15,916 bases of DNA from an uncultured Campylobacter sp. GTDB taxonomy: Bacteria > Campylobacterota > Campylobacteria > Campylobacterales > Campylobacteraceae. Positions within the stretch are counted from its first letter, which is position 1. The number at the start of each line of letters is the position of its first letter. The position numbers and the translations under genes are program-made. Where the stretch lies: positions 1-15,916 of the forward strand of contig NZ_CAMYFP010000019.1 in assembly GCF_947255105.1 (NCBI RefSeq). The letters run 5' to 3'. The notes beneath the pieces were generated by a model. It made no database searches, was not told the DNA's origin, and saw only the letters and a program-made list of their open reading frames with translations. Below, piece by piece: positions 8,144 through 14,252 of the stretch.

Positions 8144-8881
8144 CTATTTGTTGTATATCTCTATCTTACCAAGTCCAAACGAACACTGCTTGCCAACGCC
8201 CAAAATCTCACCTAAAGACAAAATCTTAAAACTCATCTCATCAACTTCATCAAGCAACATCTCCCCAACAATTCCACCAAATTGCATCTTTGTTTTTTGT
8301 CTGTTGCTCCATCTGTCAATATCTAAAAAGTATAAATTTTTGGATAAAACTCTATAAGATGGGCTAAAAGCTAGTGGCTGCAATGCTTGGTGCTGCATAA
8401 AGGTAGCTTTTTTGTAGATGGATGAGATGATATCAACAACATCGATATCATCATCTCTTACAAAGCAGTTTTGTTTCTTGATGCGAAGTGGAGTTATCAA
8501 AGTCAAAAGTAGTTTTTGGCTATAAATTTTAGGTTGAAATATGCAAATTTCATCACAAGATATCTCAAAGCTTTTCTGTTTTTTCCTATCAACTCCAAGC
8601 CCAACATTGATAAAAAGAGTCTTTAGAGCCGATATTATCTCATCTTGATAGTTGCAAAGCTCTTCAAAAAGATAGAGATCAAACTCATAGCTTTGCATAC
8701 CCAAACGAAAGTCAAATCTATATAAATTTGTAAAATTGTTAGTTGCGTAGAGCTTCTCAAAAAGAGTGGCATTAACGGCTTTTAGTGCATATCCAAAACC
8801 ACCCCTAAGCTCACTACCCATAAAGTATGGCGGTATATCTTCTGTGTTGATTTTAACTGAGATTTTTAAGTATTTTATCAC
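8144..8881 (-). CDS. cas6: CRISPR endoribonuclease Cas6
   Basis: A Cas6-type RAMP protein that cuts the repeat RNA to make crRNAs. The N-terminus is a first RAMP strand (IKYLKISVKI) followed by a short helix with GSELRGGFGYALK. The middle holds TFMQHQALQPLAFSPSYR. The C-terminus ends with the diagnostic glycine-rich loop GVGKQCSFGLGKIEI in the last 18 residues. The start chosen is GTG 8881 (245 aa): it has AAGG 7 nt upstream and puts the first strand at the very N-terminus. The reading frame stays open upstream to ATG 8935 (263 aa) and TTG 8956 (270 aa). Neither has a good ribosome site, though ATG 8935 overlaps the stop of the preceding small ORF and could be coupled to it. I could not identify the catalytic histidine; H in the FMQHQ segment is one candidate. 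Confidence 0.87.
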   Translation of the reverse strand: MIKYLKISVKINTEDIPPYFMGSELRGGFGYALKAVNATLFEKLYATNNFTNLYRFDFRLGMQSYEFDLYLFEELCNYQDEIISALKTLFINVGLGVDRKKQKSFEISCDEICIFQPKIYSQKLLLTLITPLRIKKQNCFVRDDDIDVVDIISSIYKKATFMQHQALQPLAFSPSYRVLSKNLYFLDIDRWSNRQKTKMQFGGIVGEMLLDEVDEMSFKILSLGEILGVGKQCSFGLGKIEIYNK

Positions 8882-8927
8882 GCTCTTACCTTGAGATTTT
8901 GATATTTTACTACATCTTGTTACGTGA

Positions 8928-9089
8928 TTATACATTTTTATTAAGTTTAAAGTCAAACTCTTTGGTAAGTGAGTTTATTGTGAGTTTATACTTTTTTCTG
9001 TTGTAGAGCTTTTTTGACTGGACACGCTTGGTAGCAAGAGTTATCTCCCCTTTTTGAGCCAGCAAAACATTAAAATCTCTTTTTTTCAT
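8928..9089 (-). CDS. Small basic protein, first gene of the effector operon (53 aa)
   Basis: An unrecognised 53-codon ORF between the operon promoter and cas6. It begins MKKRDFNVLLAQKGEITLAT and ends with FDFKLNKNV. It is strongly basic (about 17 Lys/Arg against 4 Asp/Glu) and has no membrane segment or cysteine. ATG 9089 is preceded by AAAGG with 6 nt spacing, a good epsilonproteobacterial ribosome site, and the frame is free of stops to TAA at 8928-8930. The gap to the preferred cas6 start is 46 nt. Its charge would suit RNA or DNA binding, but nothing in the sequence shows a function. The alternative is a leader peptide or a small chromosomal gene unrelated to CRISPR that lies at the insertion point. 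Confidence 0.6.
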   Translation of the reverse strand: MKKRDFNVLLAQKGEITLATKRVQSKKLYNRKKYKLTINSLTKEFDFKLNKNV

Positions 9090-9146
9090 CTCAAACCTTT
9101 CTAAATTTCAATCTGAATCAACTTTTGCAAGTTAAATTTGATCTAA

Positions 9147-9177
9147 ATTGTAGAGTTTTTTGATGACAAAAAGTGTC
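9147..9177 (-). promoter_or_regulatory. Effector-operon promoter with GACA-N5-TGTC operator-like element
   Basis: A -10 hexamer TACAAT occupies 9147-9152 (minus strand). Twelve nt upstream, at 9165-9177, is the interrupted palindrome GACACTTTTTGTC, which covers the -35 region. Transcription would begin near 9140 and give a 5' UTR of about 50 nt before the small ORF. The same arrangement with the same 12-nt gap stands before the second CARF-HEPN gene (12712-12742), and 11 of the 13 element bases agree. This suggests a common regulator. Confidence 0.5.
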
Positions 9178-9204
9178 CTTTTGCAATTTTATTTAAATTT
9201 ATAA

Positions 9205-9388
9205 TTTTCAATCCCCTTAAATCGGGTCAATGTCTTTTCATATGCAAGAGCTTCTAGTTCTTACAGAGTTTGATGATATGCGTTTCAATCCCCTTAAATC
9301 GGGTCAACGTCTTTTAATAAGAATGCATCAAGAACATGAACTCTATATACTGTTTCAATCCCCTTAAATCGGGTCAATGTCTTTTAAT
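9205..9388 (-). CRISPR. CRISPR array 2 (3 repeats, 2 spacers)
   Basis: Repeats of 37 nt at 9352-9388, 9282-9318 and 9205-9241, with spacers of 33 nt (9319-9351) and 40 nt (9242-9281). Transcription is leftward from the leader at 9389 onward. As transcribed, the repeats end in the core GATTTAAGGGGATTGAAAC; the base after GA is T where array 3 has C. The leader-distal repeat is degenerate at both ends: it ends ATTGAAAA instead of ATTGAAAC and begins ATGAAAAGACA instead of ATTAAAAGACA. That marks it as the terminal repeat. The array sits directly upstream of the effector-operon promoter and points into it. Confidence 0.93.
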
Positions 9389-9409
9389 AGCCTAAACTAT
9401 TATATCTCA

Positions 9410-9623
9410 TTCATAAAAGACAATCAAAATTATACTAAATTTGCCTTTCTAAATCCTTATATCATCTAAATTTCAAGCAAAAAGTTCGCAAACCTAGCTA
9501 AATTTACAAAGAGCAACTTAGGAATTTAAGCTATCAATTTAATAAAACAGCCTAAATTTGGCACTTTCAAAAAATAAAAAGTTCGCAAATCAAATTTAAA
9601 AAAGCCAAAATTTTTAGATTTGC
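9410..9623. repeat. 214-bp perfect direct repeat, leader L2 copy (partner 77-290)
   Basis: Base-by-base reading finds no difference between 9410-9623 and 77-290; outside this core, matches continue with only two differences down to the CRISPR repeat. The two copies are in the same orientation and bracket the complete effector operon plus array 2, about 9.3 kb. Near-perfect identity in non-coding DNA points to recent duplication or ongoing gene conversion. Confidence 0.9.
9429..9434 (-). promoter_or_regulatory. Array 2 leader promoter, -10 hexamer
   Basis: TATAAT on the minus strand with 40 nt to the first repeat of array 2, in the same place as in L1 and L3. Confidence 0.55.
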
Positions 9624-9848
9624 GAAATTTAAGTGAAAGTTAAGTTCCATGGTATCGCTAAAATGGGCAGTTGAAACTTAAGTTAAACTAAAAGTTCGCA
9701 AACCTAAATTTAAAAAAGTTAAATTCATAGATTTGCGAAGTTTTTTTTCATCTTAAATTTATCAAAGTCCCAAATTTAGCCACCAAAAAGTTCGCAAATC
9801 AATTAACAAAGATGTTGATAAATCAAGCTTTGAATGTTGGATAGAGTA

Positions 9849-9875
9849 TTGTTTTTAAATTTCAAAAGCTATAAT
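9849..9875 (+). promoter_or_regulatory. Promoter of the first CARF-HEPN gene
   Basis: TATAAT at 9870-9875 with a weak TTGTTT at 9849-9854 (15-nt spacer). Transcription would start near 9882, leaving a short leader before the AAGGA ribosome site (9891-9895) and ATG 9901. A small palindrome (TTGATAAATCAA, 9815-9826) lies about 25 nt upstream of the -35 position. Confidence 0.55.
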
Positions 9876-9900
9876 GTCTAAAAAAGTTTAAAGGATTTAT

Positions 9901-11118
9901 ATGGCTAAAGTTTTGATAACCTCCATAGGCAAAGGTAGGAGCAGTCGTGGCTACAACAGAGCCAATTATGAGATAGATGGCAAGGTTTATGAAGATGAAA
10001 AATTTATAGCATCGGCTCTTCATAAACATATAAATTTTGATAAAGTTTTTATCGTTGGCACTAGTTTTTCCATATGGGAGGCAGTTTATGAAGATCTTGG
10101 AAATGGCAGTGCCGATACTAGTTATAAAATCTTAGAAGCCCAAGAGGAGAAAAAGCTAGATGCACTAATCCCACTTATACAAGACCAACTAGATAAAAAT
10201 CTCAATACAAAAGGCTCTAAGTGCTACATCATCAAATATGGCGTAAATGAAGATGAGCTTTTGGAAAATTTTAACTATTTTTTGGATATTGCCAAAAACC
10301 TAAACAAAGATGATGAGATCTATCTTGACATAACGCACTCTTTTAGGTCGCTTTCTTTGATGAGTTTTGTAATGAGTGAGGCGATTTCAAATTTACGCGA
10401 AAAGCCACTAAATATAAAGAGCGTTTATTATGGTATGTTTGAGTATAGTGCTGAAAATGACGGTGTTACTCCTGTTGTGGATCTGAAGATATTTTTTGAG
10501 TTTTTGGACTGGTCAAAAGCTATACGCAACTTCAAAGAGTATGGCAATTCGTCGGATTTGCTAAGGCTTGTTAGCGATGATGAGAATTTATCTAGCTTTA
10601 GGAAAAATTTCATCTACTTTTCAAATGCCCTAAATATGTCCAACATGAAAAGTATCAAAGATGCACTCCGCACCAAAATCAAGCCAAAATTATCCGAGCT
10701 AAAAGAGGCTAAAAATAGGATATATGAGCCAATTATTGATGAGCTTGAAAGTTTTGTGAAGTGGCTTGATGTTGAGTCCTTTGCGCTATTTCAATACAAT
10801 CTTGCAAAATGGTACACCAAAAACAAAAACTACGCACTTGGTTATATGGTCTTGCAAGAGGCTATCATATCGGCAGTTTGTGAAGACAGCGGCTTTGATG
10901 TGGAAAATCAATCCGATAGAAAAGAGGCACAAACAATTATTCTAAGTGCTGGGGAAAAAGACCCAATCCGTAAAGCATATAAGAAGATAAATCCAATAAG
11001 AAACTCCATAACTCATGCATTTGAGTGTGATAAAAGACAAAAAGATAGCGATGCGATTAACAATCTAGATAGATATTTAGAGCAGCTAAACAAGCCGCTT
11101 TTTAAAAAAAGAAGATAA
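9901..11118 (+). CDS. CARF-HEPN ribonuclease, Csx1/Csx2-type (TIGR02221/TM1812-like)
   Basis: A cyclic-oligoadenylate-activated RNase of 405 aa. The N-terminal CARF domain (about 1-200) begins with a Rossmann strand (AKVLITSIGKG) and carries the ligand-loop motif DITHSFRS at 143-150, close to the DxTHGxRS motif of the TM1812/Csx2 group. The C-terminal HEPN domain has the catalytic R-x4-H motif RNSITH at 367-372, intact. A helical region (about 230-330) connects them. In the family, binding of cyclic oligoadenylate in the CARF pocket of the dimer opens the HEPN active site and RNA is cut non-specifically. ATG 9901 has AAGGA 5 nt upstream and its own promoter. The gene converges on csx20 with only 4 nt between the stops. 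Which oligoadenylate it senses cannot be read from sequence. Confidence 0.88.
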   Translation: MAKVLITSIGKGRSSRGYNRANYEIDGKVYEDEKFIASALHKHINFDKVFIVGTSFSIWEAVYEDLGNGSADTSYKILEAQEEKKLDALIPLIQDQLDKNLNTKGSKCYIIKYGVNEDELLENFNYFLDIAKNLNKDDEIYLDITHSFRSLSLMSFVMSEAISNLREKPLNIKSVYYGMFEYSAENDGVTPVVDLKIFFEFLDWSKAIRNFKEYGNSSDLLRLVSDDENLSSFRKNFIYFSNALNMSNMKSIKDALRTKIKPKLSELKEAKNRIYEPIIDELESFVKWLDVESFALFQYNLAKWYTKNKNYALGYMVLQEAIISAVCEDSGFDVENQSDRKEAQTIILSAGEKDPIRKAYKKINPIRNSITHAFECDKRQKDSDAINNLDRYLEQLNKPLFKKRR

Positions 11119-11122
11119 GAAC

Positions 11123-11491
11123 TTAGTATTTTCTAAATCTAACGTGCTTAAAAGTGCTTATCTTGACACCATCTTTATCCACTTTAACATCTCTTTTTGT
11201 TGTGGAATAGACAGGAATTAGCCCTAGTTTTAAGCAGTAGTTTATGAGGATATAACAAAGTCCAAAATCGCCTTGAATCAAAGCATAGTCGCCTTTTTTG
11301 GCAGTTTTGTCTAAAAGCTCTAAAAAAGGCTTTGCAAAGTCGCTTAGATCGGTAATTTCTGGAGAGACATTTGAAAAAAGAGTTTGTAAATTTGGCTCAA
11401 GCTTTATAAACTTATCTACCTTTAAATTTGACTTTGCATCATTTATTTGATCTTCATTTAGGCTGTGCGAAAAAAACAAAAACATCTTCAT
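11123..11491 (-). CDS. csx20: CRISPR-associated protein Csx20, putative ring nuclease
   Basis: A protein of 122 aa matching the Csx20 family in length and motifs: MFLFFSHSLNEDQINDAK at the start, GDYALIQGDFG near residue 80, LGLIPVYSTTKR near 88-100 and KHVRFRKY at the end. Csx20 is a small CARF-related protein found with type III systems, proposed to degrade cyclic oligoadenylates and so switch off the effectors. That function is family knowledge and not shown by this sequence alone. ATG 11491 overlaps the stop of the second CARF-HEPN gene (ATGA) and has AAGGA 6 nt upstream, so effector and presumed off-switch are made from one transcript at coupled levels. Confidence 0.83.
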   Translation of the reverse strand: MKMFLFFSHSLNEDQINDAKSNLKVDKFIKLEPNLQTLFSNVSPEITDLSDFAKPFLELLDKTAKKGDYALIQGDFGLCYILINYCLKLGLIPVYSTTKRDVKVDKDGVKISTFKHVRFRKY

Positions 11492-12648
11492 CTGCTTTCC
11501 TTCATCGCCTCTAAAATCTTTTTAAAATCATTTAAATTGCTTGAGATAAAGTCGATATTTATAGTGATTAGATCTTGATTTGGGTGAGCTATGTCGTTTC
11601 TTGCTCTGTCTATCTTTGATAAAATCTCAGATATTGGTTTGTGATAATTTTTAAAAATGGATTTATACTCATCATCACTAAAGCCCTTTTTTATAGCATT
11701 TCTTCTATAATAACAATCTCTTTTATCAGAATATGGCTCTTTTATCATCACTCTTTTTTCTTTTTTATTTCTCGTATAATCAAGGATAAAAGTTGGCTTT
11801 ACCTTTTTTATGTAAGATTCCAAAAAGGACAAAATACTTTCAAATAAAAATTGTAGCGATGAAGAGAATAAATTCTTGTCTTTTAGATACTCGCAAAAGC
11901 CCAAAAGCTGGAGATATTCTGGCTCATTTCTTAAAATAATGATTTTGTTGATATCTGTTTTTAAGTTATTTAGGCTATTTTGAAAAAGTGTATTTTTGTT
12001 TTGCACAATAGAATTGTTTAGATCGATAGCCGAATTTATAGCATCGATGTATTGGTTAAAAAGCAAATTATTGCTCAAATTTGAAAGCAATTTAGCTATT
12101 TTTTCTATCTCTTTGCTGCTGTATGATATAGTAGCAACTCCGCCATTTGCGATATAGGTATCAACTAAAATAGTCAAATTTGAAGCATCCAAAGAGTTCT
12201 CAAAACTTTCAAATTTAAATTTATTCAATGCAAAATCCATAACATTTGCATAAAAGATATGTTTAGGTTTGATAGTTTTTGACAATATGACCGATAAAAA
12301 CATCATTATTGGATGGTGTCTTTTGCCCTGAGTTATATCTAAAATAAACTCTTCATTTTCTTTTATGCCCAAATATGAAAGTAAAACTGTGCTTAACTCT
12401 TTTTCATCTTTGTTTGCTTTTTCTGCCATATCTTCTAAATTTATAAATAAAAACTCGCCTACTTGTTCTTTAAGCTCATCTAACTTATATTTAGTTTGCG
12501 ATGAGCCAAGCAATATAACATTTGCTTTACCATCTATTTTAAAATGTTCCTTAAGGGCTAAAAATGAGTATTTGCCTTTGTAAATTTTGCCATCTAGCTC
12601 ATATTCGGCTTCGTTTGGATTTGTGCCGACGGTTGCTATTAGTTTCAT
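11488..12648 (-). CDS. Second CARF-HEPN ribonuclease (Csx1-like)
   Basis: A protein of 386 aa with the same plan as the one at 9901 but clearly diverged. It starts with a CARF strand (MKLIATVGTNPN); the ligand motif is DITQGKRHHP at 104-113, with Gln in place of the usual His. The long helical middle includes an Asn-rich stretch (about 188-225). The C-terminal HEPN motif RNDIAH (R350, H355) is intact. The start chosen is ATG 12648, which has AAAAGG 6 nt upstream. An in-frame ATG 24 nt further up has no ribosome site. It forms a leftward operon with csx20 through a 4-nt overlap and has a promoter like that of the effector operon. The changed CARF motif suggests a different ligand or a different rate of ligand turnover from its neighbour. 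Confidence 0.85.
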   Translation of the reverse strand: MKLIATVGTNPNEAEYELDGKIYKGKYSFLALKEHFKIDGKANVILLGSSQTKYKLDELKEQVGEFLFINLEDMAEKANKDEKELSTVLLSYLGIKENEEFILDITQGKRHHPIMMFLSVILSKTIKPKHIFYANVMDFALNKFKFESFENSLDASNLTILVDTYIANGGVATISYSSKEIEKIAKLLSNLSNNLLFNQYIDAINSAIDLNNSIVQNKNTLFQNSLNNLKTDINKIIILRNEPEYLQLLGFCEYLKDKNLFSSSLQFLFESILSFLESYIKKVKPTFILDYTRNKKEKRVMIKEPYSDKRDCYYRRNAIKKGFSDDEYKSIFKNYHKPISEILSKIDRARNDIAHPNQDLITINIDFISSNLNDFKKILEAMKESR

Positions 12649-12711
12649 TTGATTCCTTTTGTAAATTGACATTGCAAAGAAAATTATCGCTCTTTTTTTA
12701 TCTCATGCACA

Positions 12712-12742
12712 ATGATATAGATTTAAATAGACAAAATATGTC
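12712..12742 (-). promoter_or_regulatory. Promoter of the CARF-HEPN/csx20 operon with GACA-N5-TGTC element
   Basis: A -10-like TATCAT at 12712-12717 (minus strand) is preceded, 12 nt upstream, by the interrupted palindrome GACATATTTTGTC at 12730-12742. Transcription would begin near 12705, about 57 nt before ATG 12648. Spacing and element copy those of the effector-operon promoter (9147-9177). An alternative -10, GATAAT nearer the gene, cannot be excluded. Confidence 0.45.
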
Positions 12743-12757
12743 TTTTTAACAAATTTA

Positions 12758-13735
12758 TTATTTATATCTCTCATAGGCATTTTTTAGGCTATTTTTTACT
12801 AAATTTCTAAGGCCGATTGGCTCTATAACCTCAACCGCAGTTGACCATCTTAATATAAAATACAACAGCTCCAAATCCTGCGTAACAGTGTATTCAACCA
12901 AAAGCGAGCCATCATCAAGCTCTTTGGCTATATTTTGTGAGTTAAAAAACTTCTTAAATTTGAAGTATCTAGCAACACTCGAATCTACTTTTATAATGGC
13001 TTTCACTGGTTTTGGATTGATGCTATATTTTGCAAATGGAGTTTGCATATCTTCTATAAATTTCTCTATATTTGGATCTCTTGATTTGAAAACTTGCGGT
13101 GTGATTTCAAGCTCTTGCATATAGTTGATGCGAGGTTTATATATCTCATTTCTATCTGGAAAATGACAAATTAGATAAAAGTTTTCATTCATAAAAACGA
13201 TGCAGTAAGGATTTGCCAAACCCTCTATGATATCATCGCCTTGTCTAAATTTGATCTTGATTTTTTGTCTGTTTTTGATAGCTCTTTCTATTTTGCCCAA
13301 AAGTTTTAGGTCATTTATCTTTTCAATAGGCTTATTTAAAAAAAGATAGGTATCTTTTATCTCTTGATTTATCTTTTCAAAAGCCTTTTTTTGGCTCCTA
13401 TCAAGCTTGAAAATCTCCTTAAAATCGCTACTATCGGCAACCAAAGAGTATAAAAGTCCAAAAGCTCTTAAACTATCTCTATCCCAAAAGTTTTCAAACA
13501 TCTTTTTGTTGGCTACGCTATACTCCATAAAGCCATTTGAGTCCTTTTGTTTAAGCGGTTTAAAACCTTTTTCATCTAAAATTTCAAAGCTCTCTTGCAG
13601 ATCTCTTTCTATAGTTTTCGTAGAGACTCCATACCATTTTTTGTTTTTCTTAAGACTATCTATCGTTAGTTTTTTGCCATCATTTAAAAGGTCAAATATC
13701 TCAAGAACTCTCTCTATTTTGCCGGATTTCATCAT
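12758..13735 (-). CDS. WYL-domain transcriptional regulator
   Basis: A protein of 325 aa. A winged-helix DNA-binding domain lies at the N-terminus, with a recognition-helix pattern STKTIERDLQ at 38-47. The WYL domain follows at about 140-220 with NPYCIVFMNENFYLICH: the signature W-Y-L reads F-Y-L at 186-188. A C-terminal WCX-like part runs to the end (ILRWSTAVEVIEP). WYL regulators are common in CRISPR loci and usually repress or activate defence genes in response to a nucleic-acid-type ligand, but neither is shown here. ATG 13735 and the adjacent ATG 13732 share AAGGAG; the second has the better spacing (5 nt). The frame stays open upstream to 13783, but that overlaps the gene's own promoter. 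A TTGATA-type palindrome over the -35 suggests autoregulation. Confidence 0.87.
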   Translation of the reverse strand: MMKSGKIERVLEIFDLLNDGKKLTIDSLKKNKKWYGVSTKTIERDLQESFEILDEKGFKPLKQKDSNGFMEYSVANKKMFENFWDRDSLRAFGLLYSLVADSSDFKEIFKLDRSQKKAFEKINQEIKDTYLFLNKPIEKINDLKLLGKIERAIKNRQKIKIKFRQGDDIIEGLANPYCIVFMNENFYLICHFPDRNEIYKPRINYMQELEITPQVFKSRDPNIEKFIEDMQTPFAKYSINPKPVKAIIKVDSSVARYFKFKKFFNSQNIAKELDDGSLLVEYTVTQDLELLYFILRWSTAVEVIEPIGLRNLVKNSLKNAYERYK

Positions 13736-13753
13736 CTCTCCTTTTTGGTGGCT

Positions 13754-13783
13754 ATTATACTCTATAGTTTTGATAAATATCAA
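13754..13783 (-). promoter_or_regulatory. Promoter of the WYL regulator gene with overlapping palindrome
   Basis: TATAAT at 13754-13759 and TTGATA at 13778-13783 (minus strand), 18 nt apart, form the best sigma-70 promoter in the window. The -35 is one arm of the perfect palindrome TTGATAAATATCAA at 13770-13783 (6-bp arms, 2-nt centre). A protein bound there would block the -35, as expected for negative autoregulation. Confidence 0.65.
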
Positions 13784-13916
13784 CTTTTATAAAGTAAGAT
13801 TAAAGTTAGTTAGATTGTAAAAACAGCCATTTAAATTTCAAAAGGAGTAGTGAGATAAGCTCTGAAGAGTTTAAACAACCTTAACTCAATAGCTCTACAA
13901 AATGAAATTTAACTAA

Positions 13917-14252
13917 CAGCTATTTGCTAGAACTGCTTTGCATGCACTTGATGAGAGAAAACCAACTCTTAGTTTCGATATGATAGAAGAATTTAGAACT
14001 TTTATCGTAGATAGAGTTATAGTTTCGATGATAAACAAAAACGAACCAATGGCTCTAAATAAAGATGGATTTTTAAATGACAAAACAAAAAAACTTATAG
14101 CTCAAAATATAAATGAAAAATTAGGAAGCTACATAACCTACAAAAAACAGGTTGTAAAAGTAGAAAGCATCATAGAAAAACAGTGCTATGCCTTATCAAA
14201 TTTCGTAAACGAAAAATCAAATAGTTATAAGTCATTCATAGGGAAATTTTAA
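13917..14252 (+). pseudogene. cas1: 5'-truncated cas1 (C-terminal fragment)
   Basis: The frame open from 13917 to the stop at 14250-14252 encodes only the C-terminal third of Cas1: LHALDERKPTLSFDMIEEFR followed by TFIVDRVIVSMIN. The conserved H of the LH pair and the D/E cluster of the FDMIEEFR helix are present. The N-terminal beta domain and the first catalytic Glu, some 200 residues, are missing. Upstream there is an in-frame TAA at 13914, and no Cas1-like sequence can be read in any frame back to the WYL promoter. The first possible start, TTG 13938, has no ribosome site. It overlaps the cas2 start by one base. The likely origin is a deletion with its left end near 13917. Spacer integration in cis should be impossible unless another Cas1 acts in trans. 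Confidence 0.85.

Larger units (their letters stand above)
9389..9830 (-). promoter_or_regulatory. Leader of CRISPR array 2 (leader copy L2)
   Basis: Gene-free DNA between array 2 and the promoter of the first CARF-HEPN gene. It carries GTTCGCAAA at 9484, 9581, 9694 and 9790 (steps 97, 113, 96), the first again 95 nt from the repeat. Two copies of the motif in the opposite direction (TTTGCGAA) lie at 9619-9626 and 9732-9739, so 9581/9619 and 9694/9732 form inverted pairs about 38 nt apart. The part next to the array is the same as in L1, the distal part is shared with L3 instead. The far end holds the small palindrome TTGATAAATCAA at 9815-9826. Confidence 0.8.

Noticed and set aside
7750..8229. 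159-codon open frame on + opposite cas10
   Set aside because: It is the antisense shadow of the cas10 N-terminus: low-complexity Ser/Leu/Phe-rich translation, no ribosome site, no family resemblance. The other + frames within 491-8135 are of the same kind.
11100..11140. Bidirectional terminator between the convergent stops
   Set aside because: Only 4 nt separate the genes and no stem-loop with T-tracts could be drawn; the A-run is part of the coding end.
12649..12672. Eight extra N-terminal codons on the second CARF-HEPN protein
   Set aside because: ATG 12672 has no ribosome site; ATG 12648 has AAAAGG at 6 nt and begins exactly with the first CARF strand.
13407..13820. 137-codon open frame on + over the start of the WYL gene
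   Set aside because: Antisense shadow of a well-supported regulator gene, running through its promoter; Ser/Leu-rich translation without a recognisable fold.
13790..13916. Remaining N-terminal part of cas1 upstream in another frame (simple frameshift)
   Set aside because: No frame in this stretch reads Cas1-like sequence and all are broken by stops; only about 130 nt are available where some 600 would be needed.
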